Counted from the first letter of the stretch, positions 44,585-54,145 are shown. The stretch: 64,000 bases of DNA from Lacipirellula limnantheis (GCF_007746075.1 NZ_CP036339.1:3873786-3937785), one strand, 5' to 3'. Notes: generated by a model not told the origin, from the letters alone. Made by a program: numbers and translations.

Positions 44585-46483
44585 GTGCCATTGCCAACTG
44601 ATCAAATCCCATTGCTTCGCCTGTTGCTGGCCAGTTCAGGGCGTCACGACACCCTACGGGGACTGCTGGACGAGGTCTTGCCGGAGGCCCGCGACCTTCT
44701 TCCCGCCGCGTCGCTGGCGGTCGTCCACGCCAACCCGCCGAAGTGGGAGCTGCAGGCCGCCAGCGGCCTGGGCGATCGCCAGGCGCCGTCCGAGCTCGTG
44801 GCCGACGCCCTCGACCGCGATGCTCTTGCTGCAAGCGGCGAATGGTCCGCCGTGCCCCTGGGGGACGGTTATGCCCTCGCAGCTCGCGGCAGGGTCGAAC
44901 CCGTCGCTCTCAAACAGTTTGCCGAAGGGCTGGCAGCGGCGCAGCGTTCGGTGCTCGGCCGGCAGCGCCGCGAGCATCGGATTCGCCGACTCGAAACCAT
45001 ACTCGAGATTACCCACGCTTGGCGGCAAACCAACTCGATGGAGGCGCTGCTCAAGGCAATGGCCGAGGCTGCGACCGAACTGCTGCAAGCCGATCGCGCG
45101 AGCATCTTTCTCTGGGACCGATCGAAGCACGAGCTGGTCGGCCGACCCGCACTGGGAGTGAAGGGGAACGAGCTGCGCATCCCGGACGACGCCGGGATCG
45201 TGGGACAGGTGATTCAGTCCGGCCAGTCTCGCCGGGTCGGCGGTGGACTAGGCGACGAAGAGATCGACCGCGAGGTGGATCGCGCCACCGGCTACACCAC
45301 GCGGACAATTCTGTGCGTGCCGCTACTGGCCCCGAAGGGTCGCTGCCTTGGCGCGTTCGAAGTCCTCAACAAGCGGGAGGGCCATTTTACCGATGACGAC
45401 GAGCGCGGGCTGATTGAATTGGCCGCCCATGCCGCCGTCGCATTGCAGAACACGCAAGAATTCGAAGAGCTGCTGACTAAGCACCAGCAACTTGTCGCCG
45501 AGGCGGCTCAGGGACTGCAGCTCATTGGCGACAGCCCGGCCATCGAAGCCGTTCGCTCAACAATTCGACGCATCGCCGACACCGACTTGGCGATCCTGAT
45601 TCTCGGCGACAACGGAACTGGGAAAGAGGTCGTCGCGCGATCGATTCACTATCTCAGCAGGCGCCGTGAGCAGCCGTTCATCGCCGTCAACTGCGCGGCG
45701 ATCGCCGAATCGCTGTTGGAAAGCGAACTGTTCGGCCACGAAAAAGGTGCGTTCACCGATGCGCGCGAGTCGCGTCCCGGCAAATTCGAACTCGCCTCCG
45801 GCGGTACGCTATTCCTCGACGAAATCGGCGACATGAGCCTCGGCGGACAGTCGAAGCTGCTCCGCGTCCTGGAGGACAAGACCGTTGTGCGCGTGGGCGG
45901 ATCGACGCCGATTCATACAGAGGTCCGCATCCTCGCCGCGACGAATCAAGACCTCGCCGCGATGGTGAGAGCGAAGCGCTTCCGCGAAGACCTGTTCTTC
46001 CGACTCAACGTGGTGAGCCTGGAACTGCCGCCGCTGCGCGAGCGGGGCGAGGACGTGCTAAAGCTGGCCGATCACTTCTTGCAAACGTTCTGTCGGAATA
46101 TGGGTCGCCGAGCGCCGAAGTTCTCGCCGGCGGCGCGCAAGCGAGTCTTGGCGCACGGCTGGCCCGGGAATGTGCGCGAACTGCGCAACCTTTGTGAACG
46201 GCTCGCCTACCTTACGACCGGTGATGTGGTGGAGGCTGACGACCTGGCGCTCATCGAGTCGGGCGCCACCGACTCCGAGAGGCTGGCCGAGTTCGCAGGA
46301 TCGCTGGCCGACGCGACGCGCGATTTTCAACAGCACTATATTCGCAAAACAATTGACGCCGCCCGCGGCAACATGAGCAACGCCGCGAAGCGGTTGGGGC
46401 TGCACCGCTCGAATCTTTATCGCAAGATGCGGCAACTCGAGATGGCCACCGAGGGGAATGAAGAAGAACTCGACGAGGACTAG
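44585..46483 (+). CDS. GAF-domain sigma54-dependent activator
   Basis: 632 residues from GTG 44585. Order: N-terminal region of unknown fold (1-140), GAF sensor (about 145-295; MEALLKAMAEAATELLQADR, SIFLWDRSKHELVGR), AAA+ domain (about 310-545) and C-terminal Fis-type HTH (NAAKRLGLHRSNLYRKMRQL). Walker A is GDNGTGKE, a variant of GESGTGKE; Walker B is GTLFLDEIGDM. The sigma54-contact loop is GAFTDA, not GAFTGA, so the fifth residue is Asp. HGWPGNVRELRNL is the sensor II region. It probably senses a small ligand through GAF; no receiver domain or histidine kinase adjoins. Targets in the window are unknown. Confidence 0.93.
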   Translation: MPLPTDQIPLLRLLLASSGRHDTLRGLLDEVLPEARDLLPAASLAVVHANPPKWELQAASGLGDRQAPSELVADALDRDALAASGEWSAVPLGDGYALAARGRVEPVALKQFAEGLAAAQRSVLGRQRREHRIRRLETILEITHAWRQTNSMEALLKAMAEAATELLQADRASIFLWDRSKHELVGRPALGVKGNELRIPDDAGIVGQVIQSGQSRRVGGGLGDEEIDREVDRATGYTTRTILCVPLLAPKGRCLGAFEVLNKREGHFTDDDERGLIELAAHAAVALQNTQEFEELLTKHQQLVAEAAQGLQLIGDSPAIEAVRSTIRRIADTDLAILILGDNGTGKEVVARSIHYLSRRREQPFIAVNCAAIAESLLESELFGHEKGAFTDARESRPGKFELASGGTLFLDEIGDMSLGGQSKLLRVLEDKTVVRVGGSTPIHTEVRILAATNQDLAAMVRAKRFREDLFFRLNVVSLELPPLRERGEDVLKLADHFLQTFCRNMGRRAPKFSPAARKRVLAHGWPGNVRELRNLCERLAYLTTGDVVEADDLALIESGATDSERLAEFAGSLADATRDFQQHYIRKTIDAARGNMSNAAKRLGLHRSNLYRKMRQLEMATEGNEEELDED

Positions 46484-46694
46484 TGCGAACTTCGGGTAAG
46501 CGTCGCGTCTGTCATCCTGCGTGGAATGAAAGATCTAGCGGCCAACCAACGACCAGATTCTTCGCTCCGCTGAGAAAGACGCCACAGTCAACCGATGATC
46601 ACTCTGATGCGCGACCAGGCGGGAAGATGGCGTTCTCAGCGCGACGCCTGCCGGCAGACATGCGCCGAAGGCACGGCGCTTCGCGACGCGGGCC

Positions 46695-48152
46695 CTACGC
46701 GGTGCGGAGCTTCGCTTCGATGCGCCGGACCGCTTCTTCCACCTGACATGGCTGATCGCCAACGACGATCTCGCCCCGTTGGGCAATCAACCCGTCGAAC
46801 TTTCGTTGCGCCGAAACTACCGTGCTATGGCTGCGGCGTCCGAAGAAGTCGCCAATCTCGCTCAGCGCGGCTCGCGTGTACCGCCGGGCCAGCCACATGG
46901 CGAGCATCCGCGGCTCGGCCACCGAGCGGCACTTTCGCGCGGACTTAAGGCTTGTCGCCTCGACGCCGAAAACTTCGCACACGGCGCGCTGAATGTCGGC
47001 CAGTCGAACCTGCGGCGCATGTTGCCGGCAGAAGTCGGCAATGGCGCCGCCCGCCAGATCGAAGGTGATGGGCTTCCGGGCAGCCATGCTCGCAGCGACA
47101 AGCCGATTGATCGCGCCGCTGAGCATCCGCCCGCTGCCGACGACCTGCTGGGCAATCAGTTCGATGACGTCGTCGCCCATGGCGACGTCCATCCGCGCCG
47201 TCATCGCCCGGACGATGCCCAGACGGGTGGCGTAGTCGGGAGGGTCGATTGCGACGGCGAGCCCAGCCGAAATCCGCGTGGCGAGTTCTGCGCTGACGGA
47301 TTGCAGTTCGGACGCGGGGCGATCGCTCGACAAAACCACTTGCCCGCCGCGTGCCTGAACCGCGTCGATCGTATAAACCAATTCCTCGACGGTGGCGCGC
47401 TTGTTGCCCAGAAATTGCACATCATCGATCGCCAGCAAGTCGAGGCTGCGCGTCTTTTGCCGTAAGCTCGGCAACGATCGCTTCTCGAGGGCCTCCAAAA
47501 ACTGCGACGTGAACTGCTCGGCCGTCAACTGCATCACGCGGAGCCGTTGTCGCGACGCTCGGCCCATGAACGCCACCGCGCTCATGAGATGCGTCTTGCC
47601 CGTTCCCGAGGGGCCGTAAATCAGCAGCGGGCTAAAGCGACCGAGTTGCTGGATCGCACTTCGGGCGGCGTCGGCCGGCAGGCGGTTCGAATCGCCGACG
47701 ACGAAATCCTCGAACGTCCACCGCGGCCGCTTCTTCGCGGGCGCCGAATCCTCATTCAGCGCCTTGTCGACGGACGGCTTGCCAGGGGCGGGGCTCGGGG
47801 CAATCTCGGCAAAGGTGAGTTGCGCATCGCAGTAGCGCTTCTTGGGGGAGCGCCGCCCTCCGCGCTGGCTCGTCGCCGCGCCGACAACTTGGGCGGCTTC
47901 AGTCGCCCGGCCGCTCGCCGCAAACTCCACTGTCGGCGACGCCCCGAAGATCGCCGCTCCGCATTCGGCGAGCGTCGCCTGCAGATTGCGACGGAGCCAT
48001 TGGACCTCGGCCTGAGAGGCACAACCGACCAGCAGCACGCCGCCATCCAGCGTGAGCGTCGTTTGCGGCCCGAGCCACAAGTCGTAGCGCTCGTTGCCGA
48101 GGCTGCGACGTAACTCTAGGCGCAATGCGGACAGCCTGTCCGAATCGTCCAT
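46695..48152 (-). CDS. dnaA: Chromosomal replication initiator DnaA (planctomycete variant)
   Basis: 485 residues from ATG 48152 (MDDSDRLSALRLELRRSLG). Domain I matches about 1-85 (YDLWLGPQTTL, GVLLVGCASQAEVQWLRRNL). A linker rich in basic residues follows, then AAA+ domain III: WTFEDFVVGDSNRLPADAAR, Walker A GPSGTGKTHLMSAV (about 180), Walker B LLAIDDVQFLGNK. Domain IV ends MLAMWLARRYTRAALSEIGD and FFGRRSHSTVVSAQRK, the DnaA-box recognition motif; here the usual GGRDH-T/S-T reads GRRSHST, so Asp is replaced by Ser. Single gene; dnaN and recF do not adjoin. A paralogue could exist elsewhere, so origin function is likely rather than certain. Confidence 0.88.
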   Translation of the reverse strand: MDDSDRLSALRLELRRSLGNERYDLWLGPQTTLTLDGGVLLVGCASQAEVQWLRRNLQATLAECGAAIFGASPTVEFAASGRATEAAQVVGAATSQRGGRRSPKKRYCDAQLTFAEIAPSPAPGKPSVDKALNEDSAPAKKRPRWTFEDFVVGDSNRLPADAARSAIQQLGRFSPLLIYGPSGTGKTHLMSAVAFMGRASRQRLRVMQLTAEQFTSQFLEALEKRSLPSLRQKTRSLDLLAIDDVQFLGNKRATVEELVYTIDAVQARGGQVVLSSDRPASELQSVSAELATRISAGLAVAIDPPDYATRLGIVRAMTARMDVAMGDDVIELIAQQVVGSGRMLSGAINRLVAASMAARKPITFDLAGGAIADFCRQHAPQVRLADIQRAVCEVFGVEATSLKSARKCRSVAEPRMLAMWLARRYTRAALSEIGDFFGRRSHSTVVSAQRKFDGLIAQRGEIVVGDQPCQVEEAVRRIEAKLRTA

Positions 48153-48588
48153 GACCACTTCCTGTGAGCTCCCGATGCGCGCACCACGTCCGCTGCCGAA
48201 ACGCGCCGGGAAATTCATTTACCCGGTGCGCCTCGCCGTACCACTCGTGCGTGCGCCCCACCGATAGGAGAAGCGATCAACCGCCGTAGCGACTGATCGA
48301 CGTTGCTAGTTGTCACCTGCGAGAGGCGATTCTAAGGACGCTAGCACTCCTGTCAAAGCCCTTGACTTACTTGAGCGCGTCGTCCCATTGACCGCTCATG
48401 AAAAGCATCGGGAAAGCGGCCCTCCCGATCGCGCGCGCGACCTCAAAAAAATTTGAGTCGGCGACAGGAAGTGGGTGGATAACGTGTCGGGGTCGGCGAC
48501 GAGGAAATCGCGCTGCGCGGGCCGACGCGACGGCATGCTTGTTGGACAAATGCAACGCGCGGCGCGGAACTCTTGTCGACGGCGTTCG
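48153..48588. other. Intergenic region upstream of dnaA
   Basis: 436 bases. Features: a hairpin CTCAAA-aaaa-TTTGAG at 48442-48457, and one near-consensus DnaA box (GGTGGATAA at 48474-48482, eight of nine bases of TGTGGATAA). Only one box was found, with no AT-rich unwinding region, so an origin is not supported; autoregulation of dnaA is possible. No gene was found. Confidence 0.5.
48474..48482 (-). promoter_or_regulatory. Near-consensus DnaA box upstream of dnaA
   Basis: Minus strand reads TTATCCACC against the consensus TTATCCACA. It lies about 320 bases before the dnaA start. A single box is expected by chance fairly often; kept because of position. Confidence 0.3.
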
Positions 48589-49542
48589 TTACGCTCGCGC
48601 GCATAAACGGGCGTACACGATGCGCTGGGCCCATTCGACGAAGCCGAGCCGTCGATAGACGTTCAGGGCCGGTTCGTTCGCCGCATCGACGGCGCAGACA
48701 AGCCGTTCGGCGCCATGGCGCGCAGCGACGTCGATGGCGTGTCGCACGATCGACGCGCCCCAACCGCGCCCGCGCACCGGCGCCGCCAAGCCCATGTAGA
48801 TCAGCTCCCAGTTCCCCAATCCCGGGTGTTCGGCGAGGATCAACGCCCCTATATCTTGTCCCTCGGCTTGGACCAGGTACCAGTGTTCTGGCCAGTGCCG
48901 TCCCTGGGAGCGGTAACCTTCCAGCACCTGGTTCAGCGGTCGGATTCCGTCGAGCGCCGGACAATCGAGCGTACCGACGTACGTCTGTTCGACGGCGCGT
49001 TCGAGTCGAGCGAGATCGCGTTGCGCATTGCCGAGGAAACGGATCGCGGGCGGCGAGGCAGGTAAACTAGAAAGCTCTCGTCGCCGTGCATCAATCCCCA
49101 GATCGACGAACAGGTACACCAACTTCGCGAACTGCGGGAAACCGGCGGCTTGGCAAATTTCGGTCGAATAGCCGTCGTCGTCGCTGACGACCAACTGAGC
49201 CAGTGGAATTTGACGCTGATCGACGAACGCCGCGGCGCCCCGTAAGAGGGGCGTGTCAGCGGCGCCCTGGTCGGGAGGTATCCAGAGGCAGGCTGTCTGG
49301 CCCGGCAGTTGCTGGATCCACGCGACGCCAGCCAGTTCGCTGGCAGTCGTCGGCGCGCAACGATCGCCATGCGCGGCGACGAGTAATCCATCCCACGCCG
49401 CGTCGTTCTGGACGCCGAGCGAGTGAAGCACCTGCACCAGCCCGGTTCGCTGTTCCGCCGGCAACCGGTCGTGGAGGGCGCGCAGCGCTGCCGGACGCAG
49501 GGCAGCAGGGCAGGTCATCACTCGAGGCGCGTTCTCGGGCAT
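48589..49542 (-). CDS. GNAT-family N-acetyltransferase
   Basis: 317 residues from ATG 49542 (MPENAPRVM); the frame to 49695 adds non-coding-like residues. Two GNAT-like halves: the first (about 1-150; GLVQVLHSLGVQNDAAWDGL, GVAWIQQLPGQTACLWIP) lacks a clear acetyl-CoA site. The second (about 170-317) has the pyrophosphate-binding loop RGRGWGAS (variant of Q/RxxGxG/A), ELIYMGLAAPVRG before it and NEPALNVYRRLGFVEWAQRI after. The layout resembles MshD-like double-GNAT proteins. Acceptor unknown. It converges on nothing; dnaA lies downstream on the same strand. Confidence 0.85.
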   Translation of the reverse strand: MPENAPRVMTCPAALRPAALRALHDRLPAEQRTGLVQVLHSLGVQNDAAWDGLLVAAHGDRCAPTTASELAGVAWIQQLPGQTACLWIPPDQGAADTPLLRGAAAFVDQRQIPLAQLVVSDDDGYSTEICQAAGFPQFAKLVYLFVDLGIDARRRELSSLPASPPAIRFLGNAQRDLARLERAVEQTYVGTLDCPALDGIRPLNQVLEGYRSQGRHWPEHWYLVQAEGQDIGALILAEHPGLGNWELIYMGLAAPVRGRGWGASIVRHAIDVAARHGAERLVCAVDAANEPALNVYRRLGFVEWAQRIVYARLCARA

Positions 49543-49616
49543 CGGATCAGCATAACCGATGATCCCTCCGTTGGCGGAGAGGCGGCGTGCTGAACGTCGG
49601 TGGCCCGAGATTCGAG

Positions 49617-50585
49617 TCATTGGTAGAAATTGCTTCGTTCGAGTTGATCGATCTGTCCCTGCGAGGCGCGGCTTCGCGGAAGAAGGGTCTTCCATCCCAG
49701 GGCCTCCGGCGCCGCGTCGGCCGGCTTCTCGGCTGGAGCGACCTCTTTGGCCTTGGCGCCGGCGCTGGCCGTCTTGCCGGCAGCGTCGGCGGCGCCCGCC
49801 TCGCCTGGTTTCGCGGCGGCGCCGGGGGGCGCTGCGGCAGGCGGGGTGGAGACAGAAGCGACCTGCGGCTTGAGCGGTCGCGCCGCGGCCGGGTCTTGGA
49901 GTTCGAACTCCACCGAAAAACTCTCGTGCGGCGTGTTTGACCAGAGGATCGGCGCCGTCTGGGTACGCAGTTCGCTGATGACGTCAGTGCCCTGTCGCAC
50001 CTGCAACAACTGCTGACCGGCAATCACCGACGGCACGGCCTGCAACCCAAACCGTTGGTGGAGCAACATCGCCAGTTGAGTGGTGTCGCCCGTTCGCCCG
50101 CGGAACGAAATCCGCTTCACGCGACCATCGGCGCCGAAGAAGTACGTCAGCGATCCGGCGATGTCGTAAACTTGTTTTCCAGTCACCAACGGAACGCGAA
50201 CGCCAAACAAATCGAGATCGGCCAGGGCCGTCGACTTGCGTTCCCAGCGTTGGTAGACCCACTCCTTGGTGACGTCGAACCGCAATACCTCCGACAGCGA
50301 GTAGGTTGGGTCGGGCGCTATCTGCAGATGAGCAGGGGGCGCAGCTGCCTGGTGGGGCGCTGCGGCGGCATGTGCGGGTTGAGCTGCATTTCCATGCGCC
50401 GTCTGCGCTGGGGCGCCCGCAGCGTGGTGGCCAGGCGCTGTCGGCTGCTGCGGCACGGTCGCCGCTGGGGCCGCCGTCGTCGACTTGCGCATCTGCTCGG
50501 TCCACTCGGGCGCATTGGTCGCGACGTACGGCACCGCCACCGAAGCAGCGAGCAACGTCGGCATGGCCAAAGTTCGCGAGATCAT
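49617..50585 (-). CDS. Membrane-anchored or exported protein, family uncertain
   Basis: 322 residues from ATG 50585, which has GGAGGAACG eight bases before it; the frame to 50729 is not needed. N-terminal hydrophobic LAMPTLLAASVAVPYVAT is a signal anchor or signal peptide, followed by an Ala/His/Pro/Gln-rich linker (about 45-100). The conserved-looking core (about 100-235: YSLSEVLRFDVTKEWVYQRW, VYDIAGSLTYFFGADGRVKR) resembles, from memory, a planctomycete family of unknown function (perhaps DUF6690; unverified). A second Pro/Ala-rich stretch and a short C-terminal peptide (LERSNFYQ) end the chain. Ends 74 bases before the GNAT gene on the same strand. Confidence 0.68.
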   Translation of the reverse strand: MISRTLAMPTLLAASVAVPYVATNAPEWTEQMRKSTTAAPAATVPQQPTAPGHHAAGAPAQTAHGNAAQPAHAAAAPHQAAAPPAHLQIAPDPTYSLSEVLRFDVTKEWVYQRWERKSTALADLDLFGVRVPLVTGKQVYDIAGSLTYFFGADGRVKRISFRGRTGDTTQLAMLLHQRFGLQAVPSVIAGQQLLQVRQGTDVISELRTQTAPILWSNTPHESFSVEFELQDPAAARPLKPQVASVSTPPAAAPPGAAAKPGEAGAADAAGKTASAGAKAKEVAPAEKPADAAPEALGWKTLLPRSRASQGQIDQLERSNFYQ

Positions 50586-50793
50586 TCTCAACGTTCCTCC
50601 CCGACCCGCGCGGTGGTGAGTACGATAGACCCTCCCTCTGTCCTTTCGTCCGGCGGGCCCCGTCGACTTGCCTCGGCTTCCGCTGGGCGCCGCACCTTGC
50701 TCGACGGATTCGCTCGGAACTTCCGGCACGCGCGAAGCAAGCGGCGCGACCCCAACCCATGTTCGGCAGGCCAGGGCAGCGATTGATTCCGGG

Positions 50794-52044
50794 ATGGCAA
50801 CCTTTGACGACTACGTCTGGCTTACCAACGATGCCTCGGCGGCCGCCGCGCTGGCAGCAGGCGCCGCTCACCACCGCGTCGAACTCCAGCAGCTCAACGA
50901 GCTGCGGAAGTCACTTCCGGCCGAACGAGCTCGTCTGGTGGTCGAACAACTTGACCTGCGCCGCCGCGCCGCTGCAAAGTTCGGCGTCGCGGCAAGTGCG
51001 ATGTTCTTCACGCCAGTCCAGCTCGAACAGGCGACCGGCGGCCAGCTCGCCGCATACAAGGCTGAACGATTCCGCAGGGCAGGGGGCGACCGCCTGATTC
51101 ACGATTGCTGTTGCGGCATTGGCGGCGATCTGGTGGCGCTTGCAGCATGCGGGCCAGCGGTCGGCTACGATCTGTCGCCGACAATCTGCCTGTTGGCGGA
51201 GAAAAACCTGGCCGTGGCGGCCCTGATGAGCGAGCGTTCGCGCGACTATCCGAGCGCCGTCCGCGAGGGGGACGTCACGGCACTGGTTCCCGACGCTAGG
51301 GAGATGTGGCACGTCGACCCCGACCGACGGGCTGACGGTCGGCGTTCGACCACGTTGGAACAACATTCACCGGGCCCGGCGGTGATCGACCGTTGGCGTT
51401 CTAGCGCCTCGGACGGCGCCGTCAAACTTGCCCCCGCGAGCGAACCTCCGGCGGCGTGGCAGCATGACGGCGAACTCGAATGGATCACCGCTCAGCGCGA
51501 GTGTCGGCAGCTGGTCGTCTGGTTCGGTCAGCTGGCGATGGCCCGAGGAAAACGGCGCGCGACGGTGCTATTGCCGGCACAAACAAGCGACCGATGCGAC
51601 GCCGGGGTCTCGGTTGCCAGTTTCGTCGGCGAACCCCGCGAGGCATGTTCCGCAACCGACGCGCCCCATCAATTCCTCTATGATCCCGACCCCGCCATCG
51701 TCGCCAGCCAACTGTTGGGGGCCATTGCCAATCGACACGGCCTGCACTCCCTGGGCGCTGGCGGCGCGTACCTCACGGGCGACGACGAAGTCGCCGAGCC
51801 GCTGCTGAGTGGCTTCAAGGTCGAGGAGACGCTTCCGCTCCGTACTGCCGCAGTCGCCGCTTGGCTTGCCGCCCGTCACATCGGCCGCGTCGAAGTAAAA
51901 AAACGGGGAGTGTCGCTGGACCCCGAGCAATTTCGCCGCGACCTCAAGCTCCGCGGCGACGACGAGGCGACCGTCATCCTCACGCGCGTCGGAAAACGCC
52001 AATTGGCAATCGTCGCCCGGCGGCTCGATCGACCTGGCGGGTGA
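50794..52044 (+). CDS. Class I SAM methyltransferase with C-terminal THUMP-like domain
   Basis: 416 residues from ATG 50794 (MATFDDYVWLTN); the frame opens at 50668 but that part lacks family features. N-terminal helical region (LQQLNELRKSLPAERARLVV) leads into FFTPVQLEQATG and motif I DCCCGIGGDLVALAA, motif II GYDLSP, and motif IV HVDPDRRA, as in RNA or protein methyltransferases of the THUMP-like group. The C-terminal part (about 300-416; FKVEETLPLRTAAVAAWLAA, RVEVKKRGVSLDPEQFRRDL) fits the THUMP-like domain. Substrate probably RNA; target unknown. Single gene divergent from the exported protein gene. Confidence 0.87.
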   Translation: MATFDDYVWLTNDASAAAALAAGAAHHRVELQQLNELRKSLPAERARLVVEQLDLRRRAAAKFGVAASAMFFTPVQLEQATGGQLAAYKAERFRRAGGDRLIHDCCCGIGGDLVALAACGPAVGYDLSPTICLLAEKNLAVAALMSERSRDYPSAVREGDVTALVPDAREMWHVDPDRRADGRRSTTLEQHSPGPAVIDRWRSSASDGAVKLAPASEPPAAWQHDGELEWITAQRECRQLVVWFGQLAMARGKRRATVLLPAQTSDRCDAGVSVASFVGEPREACSATDAPHQFLYDPDPAIVASQLLGAIANRHGLHSLGAGGAYLTGDDEVAEPLLSGFKVEETLPLRTAAVAAWLAARHIGRVEVKKRGVSLDPEQFRRDLKLRGDDEATVILTRVGKRQLAIVARRLDRPGG

Positions 52045-52088
52045 ACGAATATTCCGCCGCCGCTCGGACGGCGCCGCGCGCCACTGAA

Positions 52089-52496
52089 TCAACTCAGTTG
52101 TTTGTCGAAAAGGATATCCTTCAGTCGCCGGAGATGCCCGGCGCGGGCTTGCCAATCCTCCGGCAGATCATTGGCGTCGAAAGCGGCGGGAGTCAGGAAA
52201 ATCTGAGCCGGTTGCTCGTAGCGGCGGACCGCGGCGAGCGACGCGAGAAGACGCCGGCTGGGGTGGTCGAGGTCGTGAATCAGACAGAGCTCGCGAAAGA
52301 GCTTCCAGGGATTTTCGCAATGGATCGTCATGTCGTTGCGACGGCGGACGATCATCACCGCGGCGGCGACGATGGCGGCCACCAACAGCGCAATGCCGTA
52401 GGCCCAGAGATCGGACCAGCTGAGTCGCGGACCCGAGTCCGGGAAGTTGTCGCCGATCTCGGCCAGCGGCCATGCCAGGCGCGTCAAGTCGTTCAT
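52089..52496 (-). CDS. Small single-span membrane protein
   Basis: 135 residues from ATG 52496, overlapping the HEAT-repeat gene's stop (ATGA at 52493-52496), so co-translated. One membrane segment at about 30-48 (LWAYGIALLVAAIVAAAVMI), followed by RRRNDMT, giving a cytoplasmic C-terminal domain by the positive-inside rule. The domain (NPWKLFRELCLIHDLDHPSR, AQIFLTPAAFDANDLPEDWQ) looks helical; no known family was recognised. It may work with the HEAT-repeat protein. Confidence 0.75.
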   Translation of the reverse strand: MNDLTRLAWPLAEIGDNFPDSGPRLSWSDLWAYGIALLVAAIVAAAVMIVRRRNDMTIHCENPWKLFRELCLIHDLDHPSRRLLASLAAVRRYEQPAQIFLTPAAFDANDLPEDWQARAGHLRRLKDILFDKQLS

Positions 52497-54145
52497 GGCG
52501 CCGCCTCCTCGACCAATGCGGTTGCATCGCCAAGTTGCGTCTCGCCGTCCAGCGCGCGGAGGCTGTTTCGCGCGGCGGTTTGCACCGCGACGCTCCGATC
52601 GTCGATTGCCGCAAGCAATGCATTTCGCACGTCGTCCGCCGTGCAATGCTGCAAGGCGTCGGCGGCCGCTACCCGCACCACATGGTCTTCGTCCTGCAGT
52701 CGCTCGATGAGCGCGTCGGCCATTTGCGGCAACAGCTTCATCGCGGCCACCATCTCGATGGCGCGCAAACGAAGACGCCGCGCCGGGTTGCTCAGTTCCG
52801 CCCGCAACCGCGCGAGCGTTGACCGATCGACCAGCGCCACGCGGGCGCCCATGCTGCGGCGGGCGTCGTCGTCGAGCAGATCAAAACGCGCTGCGTAATT
52901 GTCGAACCTAAATTCCCACAGCGCGTCGCGGGCCGCGGCGCTCACCGCCTCGTTCGGACTTTCGACCAGTTCCAACAGCTTGTTCATCGCGCCGGGGATG
53001 CGGCGCTCCCTGAGTTGTCGGACGGCCGCCGCCTGCACTTCTCCCGCGGCGTCGTCGAGCGCTTGGAGCACTAGTTGGTTGCCGCGCTGTCCGGCAATTG
53101 GACGCAGGGCCTCGCAAGCCGCAACGCGTGCCTCGACCGGTCCGTGCTTGATCAGCAGGTCCGCGAGGCTGAGTTTGCGGTCGTCGCTCGCCCCCGAGGC
53201 CGCCAACAGGCGCATCGCGGCGGCCTGCTGCTGGTCGGTGAGCTGCGCCAGTAGCGCTGGATTCGCTTCGCAGCACGCCAGCGACTTCGTGCGCGCCAAG
53301 TTCTTCATGAACGCCACGTTTTTCGAGTCGAGCGGCGTCGCCAGCAGGGCGTCGAGGAACGGCTGATCGGTCCGCTTGCCGACGACGTTGCGAACCGCCT
53401 GCGGCGCGTCTCGATAGGCAAAGAGAGTCGTTAGCAAGCCGAGGACGTTCGGGCTCACGCTCACGGTGAGCGATTGCACGATGCTTTGGTGGCAGGGATG
53501 ATACGGCGACTCCAGAATGTTCCGCAGCGTTTTGCTGTCGGGTCCCGCGAGGACGACAAATGCTTCCAGCAGCTCCGCCCGGCGGTGCTGCCGGTACCGT
53601 TCCACCGAGCGCTCTAAACTTTCGAGCACGCAGTAGCGAATCGTCTCAGGATCGCGGCCCAGCACCGGTTCACGGTCGGCCGCCAACCAGCGGCAAAGCT
53701 GCTCCACCAGGTTGAGCGTCAACGCGACCGCGGCGTCGGCCCGCTCGCCGCAACTTCTCTCGGCGACCATCACCAGCGTCGGCGTAAGATCGTAGTCGCC
53801 GGAGGCTTCGACGAATTCATAGGCAGCCGCGAAGAGTCGATCGTCGCCGTCGAGGAGCGCTTCGCGCAGCGCCACCCCCATGCGGCAGCGCCCCTTCTCG
53901 ACGATGAGTTTTTGCGACGGCGTCAGCACATCCCAATATCGCAGCACCGCCAGATGCCCCATTTTGCTGCGCCGGGCGCAGAGCGCTCGGACCACGCCAT
54001 CAAACACTTCCACAGAGTCTGTCTTGAGCGCAGCGATGAGCGTCGGCGTCGCGGCCTCGTTGTGGCTCTTTGCCAGGGCGTCGATCGTGCGTTGGAGTGG
54101 GAGCACCGCAGGTTCGCTTACCGGACGACGGCGGGAGTAGGCCAC
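52493..54145 (-). CDS. HEAT-repeat protein
   Basis: 550 residues made almost wholly of helical HEAT-type repeats. Clear units occur at about 20-60 (NEAATPTLIAALKTDSVEVF) and 330-545: VEARVAACEALRPIAG, EVQAAAVRQLRERRIPGAMN, EAVSAAARDALWEF, HVVRVAAADALQHC, SVAVQTAARNSLRAL. It has no signal peptide or membrane segment, so it is a cytoplasmic scaffold or adaptor. Coupled by ATGA to the downstream single-span membrane protein, which may recruit it to the membrane. Partner proteins unknown. Confidence 0.87.
   Translation of the reverse strand: MAYSRRRPVSEPAVLPLQRTIDALAKSHNEAATPTLIAALKTDSVEVFDGVVRALCARRSKMGHLAVLRYWDVLTPSQKLIVEKGRCRMGVALREALLDGDDRLFAAAYEFVEASGDYDLTPTLVMVAERSCGERADAAVALTLNLVEQLCRWLAADREPVLGRDPETIRYCVLESLERSVERYRQHRRAELLEAFVVLAGPDSKTLRNILESPYHPCHQSIVQSLTVSVSPNVLGLLTTLFAYRDAPQAVRNVVGKRTDQPFLDALLATPLDSKNVAFMKNLARTKSLACCEANPALLAQLTDQQQAAAMRLLAASGASDDRKLSLADLLIKHGPVEARVAACEALRPIAGQRGNQLVLQALDDAAGEVQAAAVRQLRERRIPGAMNKLLELVESPNEAVSAAARDALWEFRFDNYAARFDLLDDDARRSMGARVALVDRSTLARLRAELSNPARRLRLRAIEMVAAMKLLPQMADALIERLQDEDHVVRVAAADALQHCTADDVRNALLAAIDDRSVAVQTAARNSLRALDGETQLGDATALVEEAAP

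Noticed and set aside
48153..48588. Replication origin next to dnaA
   Set aside because: Only one near-consensus DnaA box and no AT-rich unwinding stretch beyond a short A-run; dnaN does not adjoin.
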